A stretch of 13,900 nucleotides of DNA from Chloroflexota bacterium (GTDB lineage: Bacteria > Chloroflexota > Limnocylindria > Limnocylindrales > CSP1-4). The first letter of the stretch is position 1. Every line of letters starts with the position of its first letter. The stretch covers positions 1-13,900 of the forward strand of contig JADGQG010000031.1 in the NCBI GenBank assembly GCA_017882025.1. Direction: 5' to 3'. Below the pieces are notes generated by a model. It made no database searches, was not told where the DNA came from, and saw only the letters and a program-made list of their open reading frames with translations. The position numbers and the translations under genes were made by a program. Shown piece after piece: positions 5,985 to 12,792 of this stretch.

Positions 5985-6512
5985 ATGTCCCACACCACCG
6001 CAACCCATGACGAGATCACGGGCTGGTTCGCCGGCCGCCTCACCGACGGCTGGTTCGTCGGTACTCCCGAGATCACCGTCGACCGCGAGGAGATCCTCGT
6101 GGTCGGCACGCTCGCCGATGTCGAGCTGTCCGCCGACGCCAGCGACGCGGCGCGCGCAGCTGCCCGCGCCTCCCGGATCGAGCGTTTCCGCGAGGAGACC
6201 CGGGACACCCGGATGGCCATCGCGGAGGATGCCCAGCATCGCTTTCGCAAGATCGTCTCCTGGGGCGTCCGGCTCGGCGATGAGCGGACCCTCTTCACGA
6301 CGGCCGGGATCCCGGCCATGACCCGCCTCCGGCAGCCGGAGCGGATCGTGCTCGACACGCTTGTCGAGGCCGGCGTGGCCCGCAGCCGGAGCGACGCCCT
6401 CGCCTGGTGCGTCAAGCTCGTCGGCGAGCACGAGGGTGAGTGGATCGGCCGCCTCCGCGACGCGCTCGGCGCGGTCGAGGCCGCCCGAAAGGCCGGACCG
6501 ACCGGCGCCTGA
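5985..6512 (+). CDS. Conserved hypothetical protein with possible C-terminal ribbon-helix-helix
   Basis: A 175-residue soluble protein. The middle is a charged helical stretch (about 56-90, many Arg/Glu/Ala). The C-terminal part (about 113-150) reads MTRLRQPERIVLDTLVEAGVARSRSDALAWC over two helices, which recalls ribbon-helix-helix DNA-binding domains (a short strand, then two helices with a 'SRSDAL' turn). I know similar unannotated proteins from high-GC Gram-positive-type genomes but no established function. ATG at 5985 has AGGAG (5971-5975) nine bases upstream; the frame upstream of it is the shadow of the methyltransferase. A promoter lies at 5908-5937. The debranching enzyme starts 54 bases downstream on the same strand, so the two may share a transcript. 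Confidence 0.85.
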   Translation: MSHTTATHDEITGWFAGRLTDGWFVGTPEITVDREEILVVGTLADVELSADASDAARAAARASRIERFREETRDTRMAIAEDAQHRFRKIVSWGVRLGDERTLFTTAGIPAMTRLRQPERIVLDTLVEAGVARSRSDALAWCVKLVGEHEGEWIGRLRDALGAVEAARKAGPTGA

Positions 6513-6520
6513 CGTGCGAT

Positions 6521-6561
6521 CCTCCGGGGGCCCGCGGCACACCTGCGTCCGCCCCCGGAGG
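6521..6561 (+). promoter_or_regulatory. Perfect inverted repeat that buries the debranching-enzyme ribosome binding site
   Basis: CCTCCGGGGGC (6521-6531) pairs perfectly with GCCCCCGGAGG (6551-6561) across a 19-base loop. The last five bases of the downstream arm, GGAGG (6557-6561), are the ribosome binding site for the ATG at 6567, five bases on. In RNA the stem would be all G-C bar one A-U pair and would hide that site. There is no T-run, so plain intrinsic termination is less likely than translation control or an mRNA processing site. Confidence 0.6.
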
Positions 6562-6566
6562 AATCG

Positions 6567-8591
6567 ATGGATCCATCCGTCTTCGCGCCGCTCGTCCGGT
6601 TCGGCCGCGAGACCTGCGGCGACCCGGCGGCTGCCCTTCGGCGCGAGTGGCTGGTCACGAACGGGCTGGGCGGCTACGCGAGCGCAGCCCTCGATGGCAC
6701 GCCCGTGCGCCGGTACAGCGGCTGGCTGATCGCCGCGCTGGAGCCGCCCGTGGCGCGGACCGTCCTCGTCGGCGCGATCCTGGAACGGGCGACGGCCGAC
6801 GGCGTCACCTGCGAGCTCGGGGCGCTGGACCGCCCCGGCCGCGGCCGCGACCCCGACGGCGGACGCCACCTGGAGCACTTCGAGCTCGAGGGGATGCGGC
6901 CCACCTGGCGATACGCGGTCGGCGGCTCGCTCCTGGAGAAGACGGCCTGGATGGCGCACGGCTGGAACACGACGTACGTCCGCTACCGGGTGCTGCGCGG
7001 CGGGCCGGTTGCGCTCGAGGTGACGCCGCTCGTCACGCATCGCGACCACCACCAGCTGCGTCCGATGGACGGGCGCCCGATCACGACGGCGCCGCTGGCC
7101 GACGGCCTGGAGGTGAGCTGGCCGGAGGTCGCGACGCGACTGCAGCTGCGCGGTGCCGGCGCCCGGGTGACGCCCCATGCCGACGGGACTGCGGCCGGCT
7201 GGGTCCGCGGGATCTACCACCGCGTCGAGACGGCGCAAGTCCTCGACGAAGTCTCCGACCTTGCCGTTCCGGGCCGCTTCACGGTGGATCTCGCCGAGGG
7301 CGCAGCCTGGACGCTCATGATGAGCGCCGAGGCGCCGACCGACCTCGACCTCGACTGCGAGGCGGCGCTCGCGGCGGCCCGCGCTCGCGACGCGACGCTC
7401 CTGGAACGGGCCCGTTCGTCGGGGGCCGACACCGACGATCCGCTCGTCCGCCAGCTCGTCCTCGCCGCGGACCAGTTCATCGTGGCCCGCCCCATCCCCG
7501 GCGAGTCCGACGTGGGTCGAAGCGTGATCGCGGGCTACCCGTGGTTCAACGACTGGGGCCGCGACACGATGATCTCGCTGCCCGGCCTGTGTCTCGCGAC
7601 CGGCCGCTTCGACGACGCGGAGCGGATCCTGCGCAGCTTCGCGACATGGGTCCGCGACGGCCTCCTGCCCAACAACTTCCCCGATGCCGAACGCGCGGAA
7701 CCCGCCTACCACACGGTGGACGCGGCCCTCTGGTACGTGCATGCCGTGGAGGCGTATCGGGCGGCGACCGGCGACGAGGCGCTGGTGGACGGCCTGCTCC
7801 CGACCCTGTGCCAGGTCCTGGACCACCACGTGGCGGGAACCCGCTTCGGCATCGGCGTGGACCCGGACGACGGGCTCCTGCGCGCCGGCGAGCCGGGCGT
7901 CCAGCTCACCTGGATGGACGCGAAGGCCGGCGACTGGGTCGTGACGCCGCGGGCCGGCAAGCCGGTGGAGATCCAGGCGCTCTGGATCCACGCTTGCCGG
8001 ATCGTGGCGCGTTTCTGCCGGCAACGCGGCGACGATGGCGTGGCCGAGCGGTATGCGGACCAGGGCGAGCGGGCGGCGGCATCCTTCCGGGCGCGTTACT
8101 TCCGGGCCGACCTCGGGCACTGCCTCGACGTCGTGGACGGCCCGGGTGGCGATGACCCGGCGCTTCGACCGAACCAGCTCTTCGCGGTGAGCCTGGAGCC
8201 GGACCTCCTCGCGCCCGACCAGGCGCGGGCCGTCGTGGCCGCCGTTACCAGGTCGCTCTGGATCGGCCTGGGGCTCCGGACGCTGGCGCCGTCCGACCCG
8301 GCGTACCTGGGCACGTACCGCGGAGACCAAGTCAGCCGAGACGCCGCATACCACCAGGGGACGGGCTGGACGTGGCTCGCCGGCGCCTACGCGGAGGCAC
8401 TCCTGCGGACCGGGACGCCTGCCGCGGACGTCCGTGCGCGCCTTGACGGGTTCGCAGACCATTTCCGGGATGCCGGCCTCGGGACGATCTCCGAATGCCT
8501 CGAGGGCGACCCGCCCCACCGGCCGGTCGGCTGTTACGCGCAGGCGTGGGGCGTCGCCGAGGTGCTCCGCGCCCTTCGCCTGACGACGTAA
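6567..8591 (+). CDS. Glycogen debranching enzyme, GH133 amylo-alpha-1,6-glucosidase type
   Basis: Hydrolyses alpha-1,6 branch stubs of glycogen-like polymers in the cytoplasm. The 674-residue protein has the N-terminal beta domain (REWLVTNGLGGYAS, about 26-39) followed by an (alpha/alpha)6 barrel. In the barrel, PWFNDWGRDTMISLPGL starts at 325, TWMDAK at 448 and GTISE at 639, holding the acidic residues expected at the active site (Asp329/Asp333, Asp451, Glu643). VTPRAGKPVEIQALW follows the middle motif as usual. Length and motif order are normal for the bacterial and archaeal family. The ATG at 6567 has GGAGG five bases upstream, within a strong hairpin. No glycogen synthase or phosphorylase is in the window. 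A very long antisense open frame covers this gene and is a base-composition artefact. Confidence 0.95.
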   Translation: MDPSVFAPLVRFGRETCGDPAAALRREWLVTNGLGGYASAALDGTPVRRYSGWLIAALEPPVARTVLVGAILERATADGVTCELGALDRPGRGRDPDGGRHLEHFELEGMRPTWRYAVGGSLLEKTAWMAHGWNTTYVRYRVLRGGPVALEVTPLVTHRDHHQLRPMDGRPITTAPLADGLEVSWPEVATRLQLRGAGARVTPHADGTAAGWVRGIYHRVETAQVLDEVSDLAVPGRFTVDLAEGAAWTLMMSAEAPTDLDLDCEAALAAARARDATLLERARSSGADTDDPLVRQLVLAADQFIVARPIPGESDVGRSVIAGYPWFNDWGRDTMISLPGLCLATGRFDDAERILRSFATWVRDGLLPNNFPDAERAEPAYHTVDAALWYVHAVEAYRAATGDEALVDGLLPTLCQVLDHHVAGTRFGIGVDPDDGLLRAGEPGVQLTWMDAKAGDWVVTPRAGKPVEIQALWIHACRIVARFCRQRGDDGVAERYADQGERAAASFRARYFRADLGHCLDVVDGPGGDDPALRPNQLFAVSLEPDLLAPDQARAVVAAVTRSLWIGLGLRTLAPSDPAYLGTYRGDQVSRDAAYHQGTGWTWLAGAYAEALLRTGTPAADVRARLDGFADHFRDAGLGTISECLEGDPPHRPVGCYAQAWGVAEVLRALRLTT

Positions 8592-8595
8592 GGCC

Positions 8596-8619
8596 CGGGG
8601 ATCAGGCCCCGCGGATCAG
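8596..8619. terminator. Possible bidirectional terminator with a direct repeat
   Basis: CGGGG (8596-8600) and CCCCG (8607-8611) form a short stem with a six-base loop in the 24-base gap between the convergent debranching-enzyme and aminomutase genes. GGATCAG is repeated at 8599-8605 and 8613-8619, the second copy including the aminomutase stop codon. The stem is short and has no T-run, so this is weak. Confidence 0.25.
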
Positions 8620-10205
8620 CCCCCGCCGAGCGCCGCCGCCAGGGGATCGAACGCCTCGGTCCTCTCCGTCACGGCGTCCGCGCCGAGCCGGGTCCGCCCG
8701 GCCCCGCCGAGCGGGGTCCCCAGCACGGAGCTCCAGCCGGTGTCGCCGAGCCGCTCGAGCGTGTTCGCCGCGGCCGCGAGGAGCGCAGCTGCGTGGGCCG
8801 CCACCGCGGGACGGGCCAGGGCTTCTAACGGGCTCGCCGCCAGCTCGGCCGCCAGCGCGGCCGTGGCGCGCGTCGTCTCGACGACCGGGCCGAGCTCGCC
8901 CGCGGGCGCACGCCGCATGACGATCGCCGATGGGCCCGCGATCGCGAGCCCGATCGCAAGGAGGATCGGCCAGCGAGCCGCGGTCCGACCGGATTCGGCC
9001 GGCTCCTCGAACGCAAGCCAGAGCTTCGGCCAGGCCGCCCGCTGGAGCGCCACCGTCGCAAGCGCCTGCGTCGCCGGGTCGCGCTCCTGGGCCAGCCAGG
9101 GCGCCAGCGCGCCAGCGATGAGTTGCGGCCCGGGGATCCCGTCGCCGAGCGCGAATGCGATCGCGAGCGCCTGCATCGCGAAGGCACGGCCCGCCCGCGT
9201 CCCCACATCCGGCGGCACACCCCGGGCGAGGTCCGGGGCCACGATCAGCGGCCCCGGACCCACCATCACGCGGGCGCCGGCCCGGCGAAGGAGCCGATGG
9301 CCGAACGCGTGATCGGCGAGCGCCCGGTCCGGGTCCACGCCATCGGCGACGATCTCGGCGATCGGGTCCGCCTCCACGACGTCGATCCGCTCGAGGGCGG
9401 CCACGAGGGCCTGCTCGGGCGCTGCGAGCGGCGATGCCGCGCTGGAGAGCCGGACGTACCGCCCGGCCTCCGCGGCCGCCTCGTCGATTCGTGCCCGGAG
9501 CGCGGCGAGCGCACGCTGGCTGCCCGTCGGGACCTCCGCCGGATCCTCGCCGGCGGGTTGGCCGCGGTGTTGGCGCGGCTGCCAGTCGCGCGGCTCGATC
9601 CCCCGATCGTGGAGCCGCAGCACGAGCTCGCGGATCGCCGGGACGCGGACGCGGAGGAGGTCGGCCCCGGCCGCCACGAGCTCCGCAGCCTCGTCCGGTG
9701 CAGTGTCCAGGCTGGGTGCGGCCAGCGCGGCGCCGACCCACGGTCGCGGCGCATCCCCCAGGACGTCCAGCGTCTCGAGGCGGGCCATGCGGTTCGCGTC
9801 GATCCGTTCCACCGCGAGCGCCGCCAGGCGGCACGCCTCGGCCTCGGCGGCGGCCCGTCGCTCAGGGTCGCGGAGCATTTGCGCCTCGAATGCGAGGTCG
9901 ATCGCGCCGCTCGTCACGTCGAGCGCGAGCTGCTGCGGGGTGATGTCGTATTCCAGCAGCGCGATCGCGAATGGGAGCGCGATCCCACCGCCAAGGCGGG
10001 CCGGGTCGTCCCCCAGGGCGCGTTCCACGACCGCCGACGCGAGCGGCACCCCGGCCTGGTCGAGACCGGACACGCCGAAGAGGCGGAGGATCGCCCGCTG
10101 GCGGGCCACGGTCGTGGAGGCGCGCGCACGGGCGCCCCAGGCGCCAGCCAGGTCGTCGGCGAGCCGGAGGACTCGGTCGAGCGACGGCGCCAGCGAATCG
10201 GTCAT
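8616..10205 (-). CDS. kamD: Lysine 5,6-aminomutase alpha-subunit homologue (KamD-like)
   Basis: Lysine 5,6-aminomutase moves the terminal amino group of lysine using PLP and adenosylcobalamin; the alpha subunit is the TIM barrel, while the beta subunit binds cobalamin and PLP. Homology shows in order: STTVARQRAILRLFGVSG and the following VPLASAVVERAL (about 30-64), YDITPQQLALDVTSGAIDL (86-104), a loop with VAAGADLLRVRVP (177-189), and EAGRYVRLSSAASPLAAPE (246-264) followed by LERIDVVEADPI. The 529-residue length is normal. The equivalent of clostridial KYIRLCNYCSGLCMPE has lost its cysteines and several polar residues, so substrate or activity may differ. No beta subunit is in the window. The ATG at 10205 overlaps the stop of an 18-codon ORF (ATGA), with no strong ribosome site of its own. 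Confidence 0.78.
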   Translation of the reverse strand: MTDSLAPSLDRVLRLADDLAGAWGARARASTTVARQRAILRLFGVSGLDQAGVPLASAVVERALGDDPARLGGGIALPFAIALLEYDITPQQLALDVTSGAIDLAFEAQMLRDPERRAAAEAEACRLAALAVERIDANRMARLETLDVLGDAPRPWVGAALAAPSLDTAPDEAAELVAAGADLLRVRVPAIRELVLRLHDRGIEPRDWQPRQHRGQPAGEDPAEVPTGSQRALAALRARIDEAAAEAGRYVRLSSAASPLAAPEQALVAALERIDVVEADPIAEIVADGVDPDRALADHAFGHRLLRRAGARVMVGPGPLIVAPDLARGVPPDVGTRAGRAFAMQALAIAFALGDGIPGPQLIAGALAPWLAQERDPATQALATVALQRAAWPKLWLAFEEPAESGRTAARWPILLAIGLAIAGPSAIVMRRAPAGELGPVVETTRATAALAAELAASPLEALARPAVAAHAAALLAAAANTLERLGDTGWSSVLGTPLGGAGRTRLGADAVTERTEAFDPLAAALGGG

Positions 10206-10258
10206 TCGACGAGTCCCGAGAGGCGGGCGCCCATGTCCACGGAGATGTTGACGTTCAT
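10202..10258 (-). CDS. 18-codon ORF bridging moaX and the aminomutase gene
   Basis: A tiny frame encodes MNVNISVDMGARLSGLVE. Its ATG overlaps the stop of the MoaD-MoaE fusion (ATGA, 10255-10258) and its TGA overlaps the ATG of the aminomutase gene (ATGA, 10202-10205). The best ribosome binding site of the region, AAGGAG (10267-10272), lies eight bases before this ATG and about 60 bases before that of the aminomutase, so it serves the small ORF rather than the large gene. All but a few codons end in G or C. It may be a translated coupling peptide or a microprotein; I recognise no family. It is too short for statistical support on its own. Confidence 0.5.
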   Translation of the reverse strand: MNVNISVDMGARLSGLVE

Positions 10259-11052
10259 CCGTGTCGCTCCTTCGGGCTATCCGTGCGTGCCGGGTCACCG
10301 ATCCAGACGTGCCCGTCGGCGAACTGTTCGGCCTTCCAGATCGGCGCGCGCGCCTTCGTCTCGTCCATCGCGTGACGCGCGGCGGCAAAGGCGGCGTCAC
10401 GGTGCGGCGCGGCGGCCACGATGATGACGCTCGCCTCGCCCAGCGGCACGTCCCCGGTCCGGTGCACGATCGCCAGCCGGCGGACCCCGAAGCGGACTGC
10501 AACGTCGTCCGCGATCGTCTCCCAGACACGCCGGACCAGCGGCTCCAGGGCCTCGTACTGAAGCGACTCCACGGAATGGCCCGCGTGACGGGCCGCCTCC
10601 GCCTCCTCGCCCGGGGCCGGCGTGCCCGGCGTCGATCGCGTGCGGCCCTCGAAGACCACGACCGCCCCGTCGGCAGGCGTCGCGACGGCATCGGCGAGCT
10701 CGCGGGCGAACGTGGCCGGGAACGGGTCCGCGCGGAGCTCGAAGCGGCGGATCACGGGGTCGTCGCCGGCCGAGTCCTCCTTCCCCGCCCCGCCGCTGAT
10801 CGGCGGGATGCAGGCGACCTCGTCGCCGTCCGCGAGCGGCGTGTCGGCATCCGCGTATTCGCCGTTCCGCGCGAACCGCACGAACGGCCGCCCCGACGCG
10901 ATCGCCGGGACCAGGGCCGCGAGCGCGCTCCAGGCATCCTCGATCGCCGCCCCGGTCGTGAGCTCCAGCACGACCTCGCGCGCGCCGGCCAGCTCGCGCT
11001 GGCGCGCGAACAGCCGGACCCGGATGCGCACGGTTCGGTCGTCGGCGGTCAT
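10255..11052 (-). CDS. moaX: MoaD-MoaE fusion, molybdopterin synthase (MoaX-like)
   Basis: Molybdopterin synthase converts cyclic pyranopterin monophosphate to molybdopterin with sulfur from MoaD. One 265-residue chain holds both subunits. The MoaD domain (about 7-88) runs from RIRVRLFARQRELAG to DGDEVACIPPISGG. A short linker (89-99) leads to the MoaE domain (about 100-262), with GAVVVFEGRTRS, VHRTGDVPLGEASVIIVAAA and ETKARAPIWKAEQF. Lys233 and Lys240 have the seven-residue spacing of the two catalytic lysines of E. coli MoaE. The MoaD Gly-Gly (87-88) is internal, so a free thiocarboxylate requires cleavage after it, as reported for M. tuberculosis MoaX. ATG at 11052 is the first possible start and has a weak ribosome site. 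It lies 36 bases downstream of the O-methyltransferase gene. Confidence 0.94.
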   Translation of the reverse strand: MTADDRTVRIRVRLFARQRELAGAREVVLELTTGAAIEDAWSALAALVPAIASGRPFVRFARNGEYADADTPLADGDEVACIPPISGGAGKEDSAGDDPVIRRFELRADPFPATFARELADAVATPADGAVVVFEGRTRSTPGTPAPGEEAEAARHAGHSVESLQYEALEPLVRRVWETIADDVAVRFGVRRLAIVHRTGDVPLGEASVIIVAAAPHRDAAFAAARHAMDETKARAPIWKAEQFADGHVWIGDPARTDSPKERHG

Positions 11053-11069
11053 GGTGGCGGGCTCGTCAT
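11049..11069 (-). CDS. Possible 6-codon leader ORF before moaX
   Basis: ATG at 11069 opens a frame encoding MTSPPP whose TGA overlaps the moaX ATG (ATGA). GGAG (11075-11078) lies five bases before it, whereas moaX has no close ribosome site. The layout mirrors the 18-codon ORF before the aminomutase gene, including the shared GGAGCGAC. A frame this short could easily be chance. A Pro-Pro-Pro end would be expected to slow ribosomes. Confidence 0.25.
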   Translation of the reverse strand: MTSPPP

Positions 11070-11088
11070 CGTCGCTCCGTCTTTCGGT

Positions 11089-11757
11089 TCAGCCGCGGAA
11101 GCCCGCGAGGAGCAGGCCGTCGCCGACGGGAAGGATGGTGGCCGTGAAGCGGAGGTCCCGCATGACGGCCGCGTTGAAGGCGCGCAGCGCATCGGTGCCG
11201 TCCCCCGGGCTTGTGGGCCGCTCGCCCGACACTCGGCCGGCCCACAGGACATTGTCGGCGATGACGAGCGCTCCGGGCACAAGCCGCGGGATGATCGCCT
11301 CCAGGTATGCCCCGTACTCGTGCTTGAGCGCATCCACGAACGCGAGGTCGAATGGACCCGCCAGGGCGGGTTCGGCCAGGGCGGCCGCGAATGCCTCGAG
11401 CGCAGGGCGGTTGACGACGACGATCCGGGCATCCGGGATCCCGGCCTGCCGCCACCAGCCGCGGGCACGCTCGGTCCTGGAGCGATCCGGGTCGATCGTC
11501 ACGATCGTCCCGTCGGCCGGCTGGCCGAGCCCCATGCAGAGAGTGGAATACCCATACGCGGTGCCAACCTCCACGATGCGCCGGCGCCCGGCGGCGAGCG
11601 CGGTGAGGACCCGGCCGGCCTCGCGGTCCAGGATCGGGATGCCGTCCGGGCCGGCCGCCGCCTCGATCATCGCGAGGACGGGATGGACGGGTGCGGCCGT
11701 GGCCTCGATCCAGGCCCGGTCGACGACGGTTGGGACGTACCCGTCGCGGGTGCTCAT
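11089..11757 (-). CDS. Class I SAM-dependent O-methyltransferase (COMT/YrrM type)
   Basis: A 222-residue methyltransferase of the cation-dependent O-methyltransferase family 3. Motif I is VEVGTAYGYSTLCM (62-75), the acidic residue for the SAM ribose is in TIDPDRSR (Asp89), FDLAFVDALKHEY (136-148) supplies the metal aspartate, and LVIADNVLWAG (164-174) supplies the second metal site. The same family includes TrmR (YrrM), which modifies wobble uridine in tRNA, and plant-like catechol methyltransferases; the substrate here cannot be decided. The ATG at 11757 has GGAGG (11768-11772) ten bases upstream. It lies 19 bases after the membrane-protein gene and 36 before moaX, so an operon is likely. 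Confidence 0.9.
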   Translation of the reverse strand: MSTRDGYVPTVVDRAWIEATAAPVHPVLAMIEAAAGPDGIPILDREAGRVLTALAAGRRRIVEVGTAYGYSTLCMGLGQPADGTIVTIDPDRSRTERARGWWRQAGIPDARIVVVNRPALEAFAAALAEPALAGPFDLAFVDALKHEYGAYLEAIIPRLVPGALVIADNVLWAGRVSGERPTSPGDGTDALRAFNAAVMRDLRFTATILPVGDGLLLAGFRG

Positions 11758-11776
11758 CGGTGGCGAGCCTCCATGC

Positions 11777-12613
11777 TCAGACCAGCAGGCCGGCGCCGAA
11801 GTAGAGGCCGGCCGCGAGGATCGTCCCCGCCGCGATCGCCCCGACGTCGATGTAGAGAAGGCCGGTCGCGGATTCCATGGATCGTGTCTTGACCGTCTGC
11901 CCTGCCGCCCAGGTCACCACCAGCGGGAAGACCAGGCCGATGAGCAGGCGCAGCCAGACGAAGAGCGCCCACGGCCCGGTGAGCGGCGCGAACGGCGCCA
12001 GGTTCTGCCCGGCCCCGAAGCCGACCCACGCGGCGAACAGCGTGACCTGGAGCGCGACGACCCACAGCAATCCCCGGGCGAGCGCGAGCGCGGGCCCGGT
12101 GGAGAGCTTCGGCGTGACCAGGTACCAGTGACCCAGGATCATCCCCGCGAACGCCCCGCCGGTCGCGCTCGCAAGGGCCACCAGCTGGACGGCCAGCGGA
12201 ACGGCACCGATCGTGCCGCCGCCCCACGTGAGCGCCCCGGCCGCCAGCGCACCCAGCCCAGCCGCCAGCGCGCCGATCCCCAGCATGGGGGCGCGCGCGC
12301 CCCGGAAGAGCGCAATCGCGTACGCGAGCGAGCCGAGCGCGAGGAGCACCAGCAGCACCCGCCGGGGGAGGTCCCACGTCGCGTCGATGGTGATCGGCGA
12401 GCCCGCCCCGGTGATCACCGGGAGCGCGCCGTCGGAGAGCCAGGCCAGCCCGGCGAACGCCGCCGCGCAGAGCGCGGTGAAGCCCAGGAATCCCTTTGTC
12501 GCGTCGGTCCGCAGGCGCAGCAGGACGACCGCGCCGAAAGCCCCCACCGCGAGGCTGGCCAGCACGGTCCAGTTCACGAAGGCAAGGTTCCGGGCGATCT
12601 GCTCGGCGGGCAT
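11777..12613 (-). CDS. Polytopic membrane protein of unknown function
   Basis: A 278-residue protein with about eight hydrophobic spans (roughly 14-33, 42-59, 85-103, 108-126, 136-160, 180-199, 213-234, 248-274). Charged or polar stretches include GHWYLVTPKLS (161-171), a histidine-tryptophan pair at the end of a span, and QTVKTRSMESATGLLYI near the C-terminus. I recognise the GHWYLVTPKLS signature from unannotated proteins of related high-GC bacteria, without a known role; nothing identifies a transported substrate or cofactor. ATG at 12613 is preferred over GTG at 12652 because a -10-like TACACT ends seven bases before it. It is the first gene of the leftward set that continues with the O-methyltransferase. 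Confidence 0.82.
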   Translation of the reverse strand: MPAEQIARNLAFVNWTVLASLAVGAFGAVVLLRLRTDATKGFLGFTALCAAAFAGLAWLSDGALPVITGAGSPITIDATWDLPRRVLLVLLALGSLAYAIALFRGARAPMLGIGALAAGLGALAAGALTWGGGTIGAVPLAVQLVALASATGGAFAGMILGHWYLVTPKLSTGPALALARGLLWVVALQVTLFAAWVGFGAGQNLAPFAPLTGPWALFVWLRLLIGLVFPLVVTWAAGQTVKTRSMESATGLLYIDVGAIAAGTILAAGLYFGAGLLV

Positions 12614-12620
12614 CGGTTGG

Positions 12621-12626
12621 AGTGTA
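12621..12626 (-). promoter_or_regulatory. -10 element, likely leaderless start of the membrane-protein operon
   Basis: On the minus strand TACACT ends seven bases before the ATG at 12613, so transcription would begin at the start codon. There is no ribosome binding site in front of that ATG. The -35 region is poor (CTCGAC about 17 bases upstream). Confidence 0.45.
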
Positions 12627-12792
12627 GTCGGCCGGCGGCCGGGGTCGAGCACGAACGCATCTCGGGCGCGTGCGCTCGTCCGGATAGCAGAACCCCCTTG
12701 CCCGGCCCGGCAGCCGCGCGCACACTCCGCCAGCGGCCTCCGATCCCGGGCCGGCCGGGGCGCGCCGCGGACCTCTGACCGGGAGCGAGAAG

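Noticed and set aside
5868..8519. An 883-residue minus-strand open frame
   Set aside because: It lies antisense to two well-supported plus-strand genes (5985 and the debranching enzyme), is rich in Arg/Ala/Gly/Pro/His with no domain, and is the expected by-product of very high GC.
8602..10424. Long alternative frames on both strands over the aminomutase gene (8602-9834 minus, 9123-10424 plus)
   Set aside because: The aminomutase homology is confined to the 8616-10205 frame; the others are low-complexity shadows.
10206..10691. Upstream extension of the aminomutase frame to 10691
   Set aside because: The extension overlaps moaX in another frame and is Arg/Ser-rich; homology to KamD begins just after the ATG at 10205.
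10622..12778. A 718-residue plus-strand open frame, with a companion at 10261-11892
   Set aside because: Antisense to moaX, the O-methyltransferase and the membrane protein; composition is Arg/Pro/Ser-rich and without motifs.
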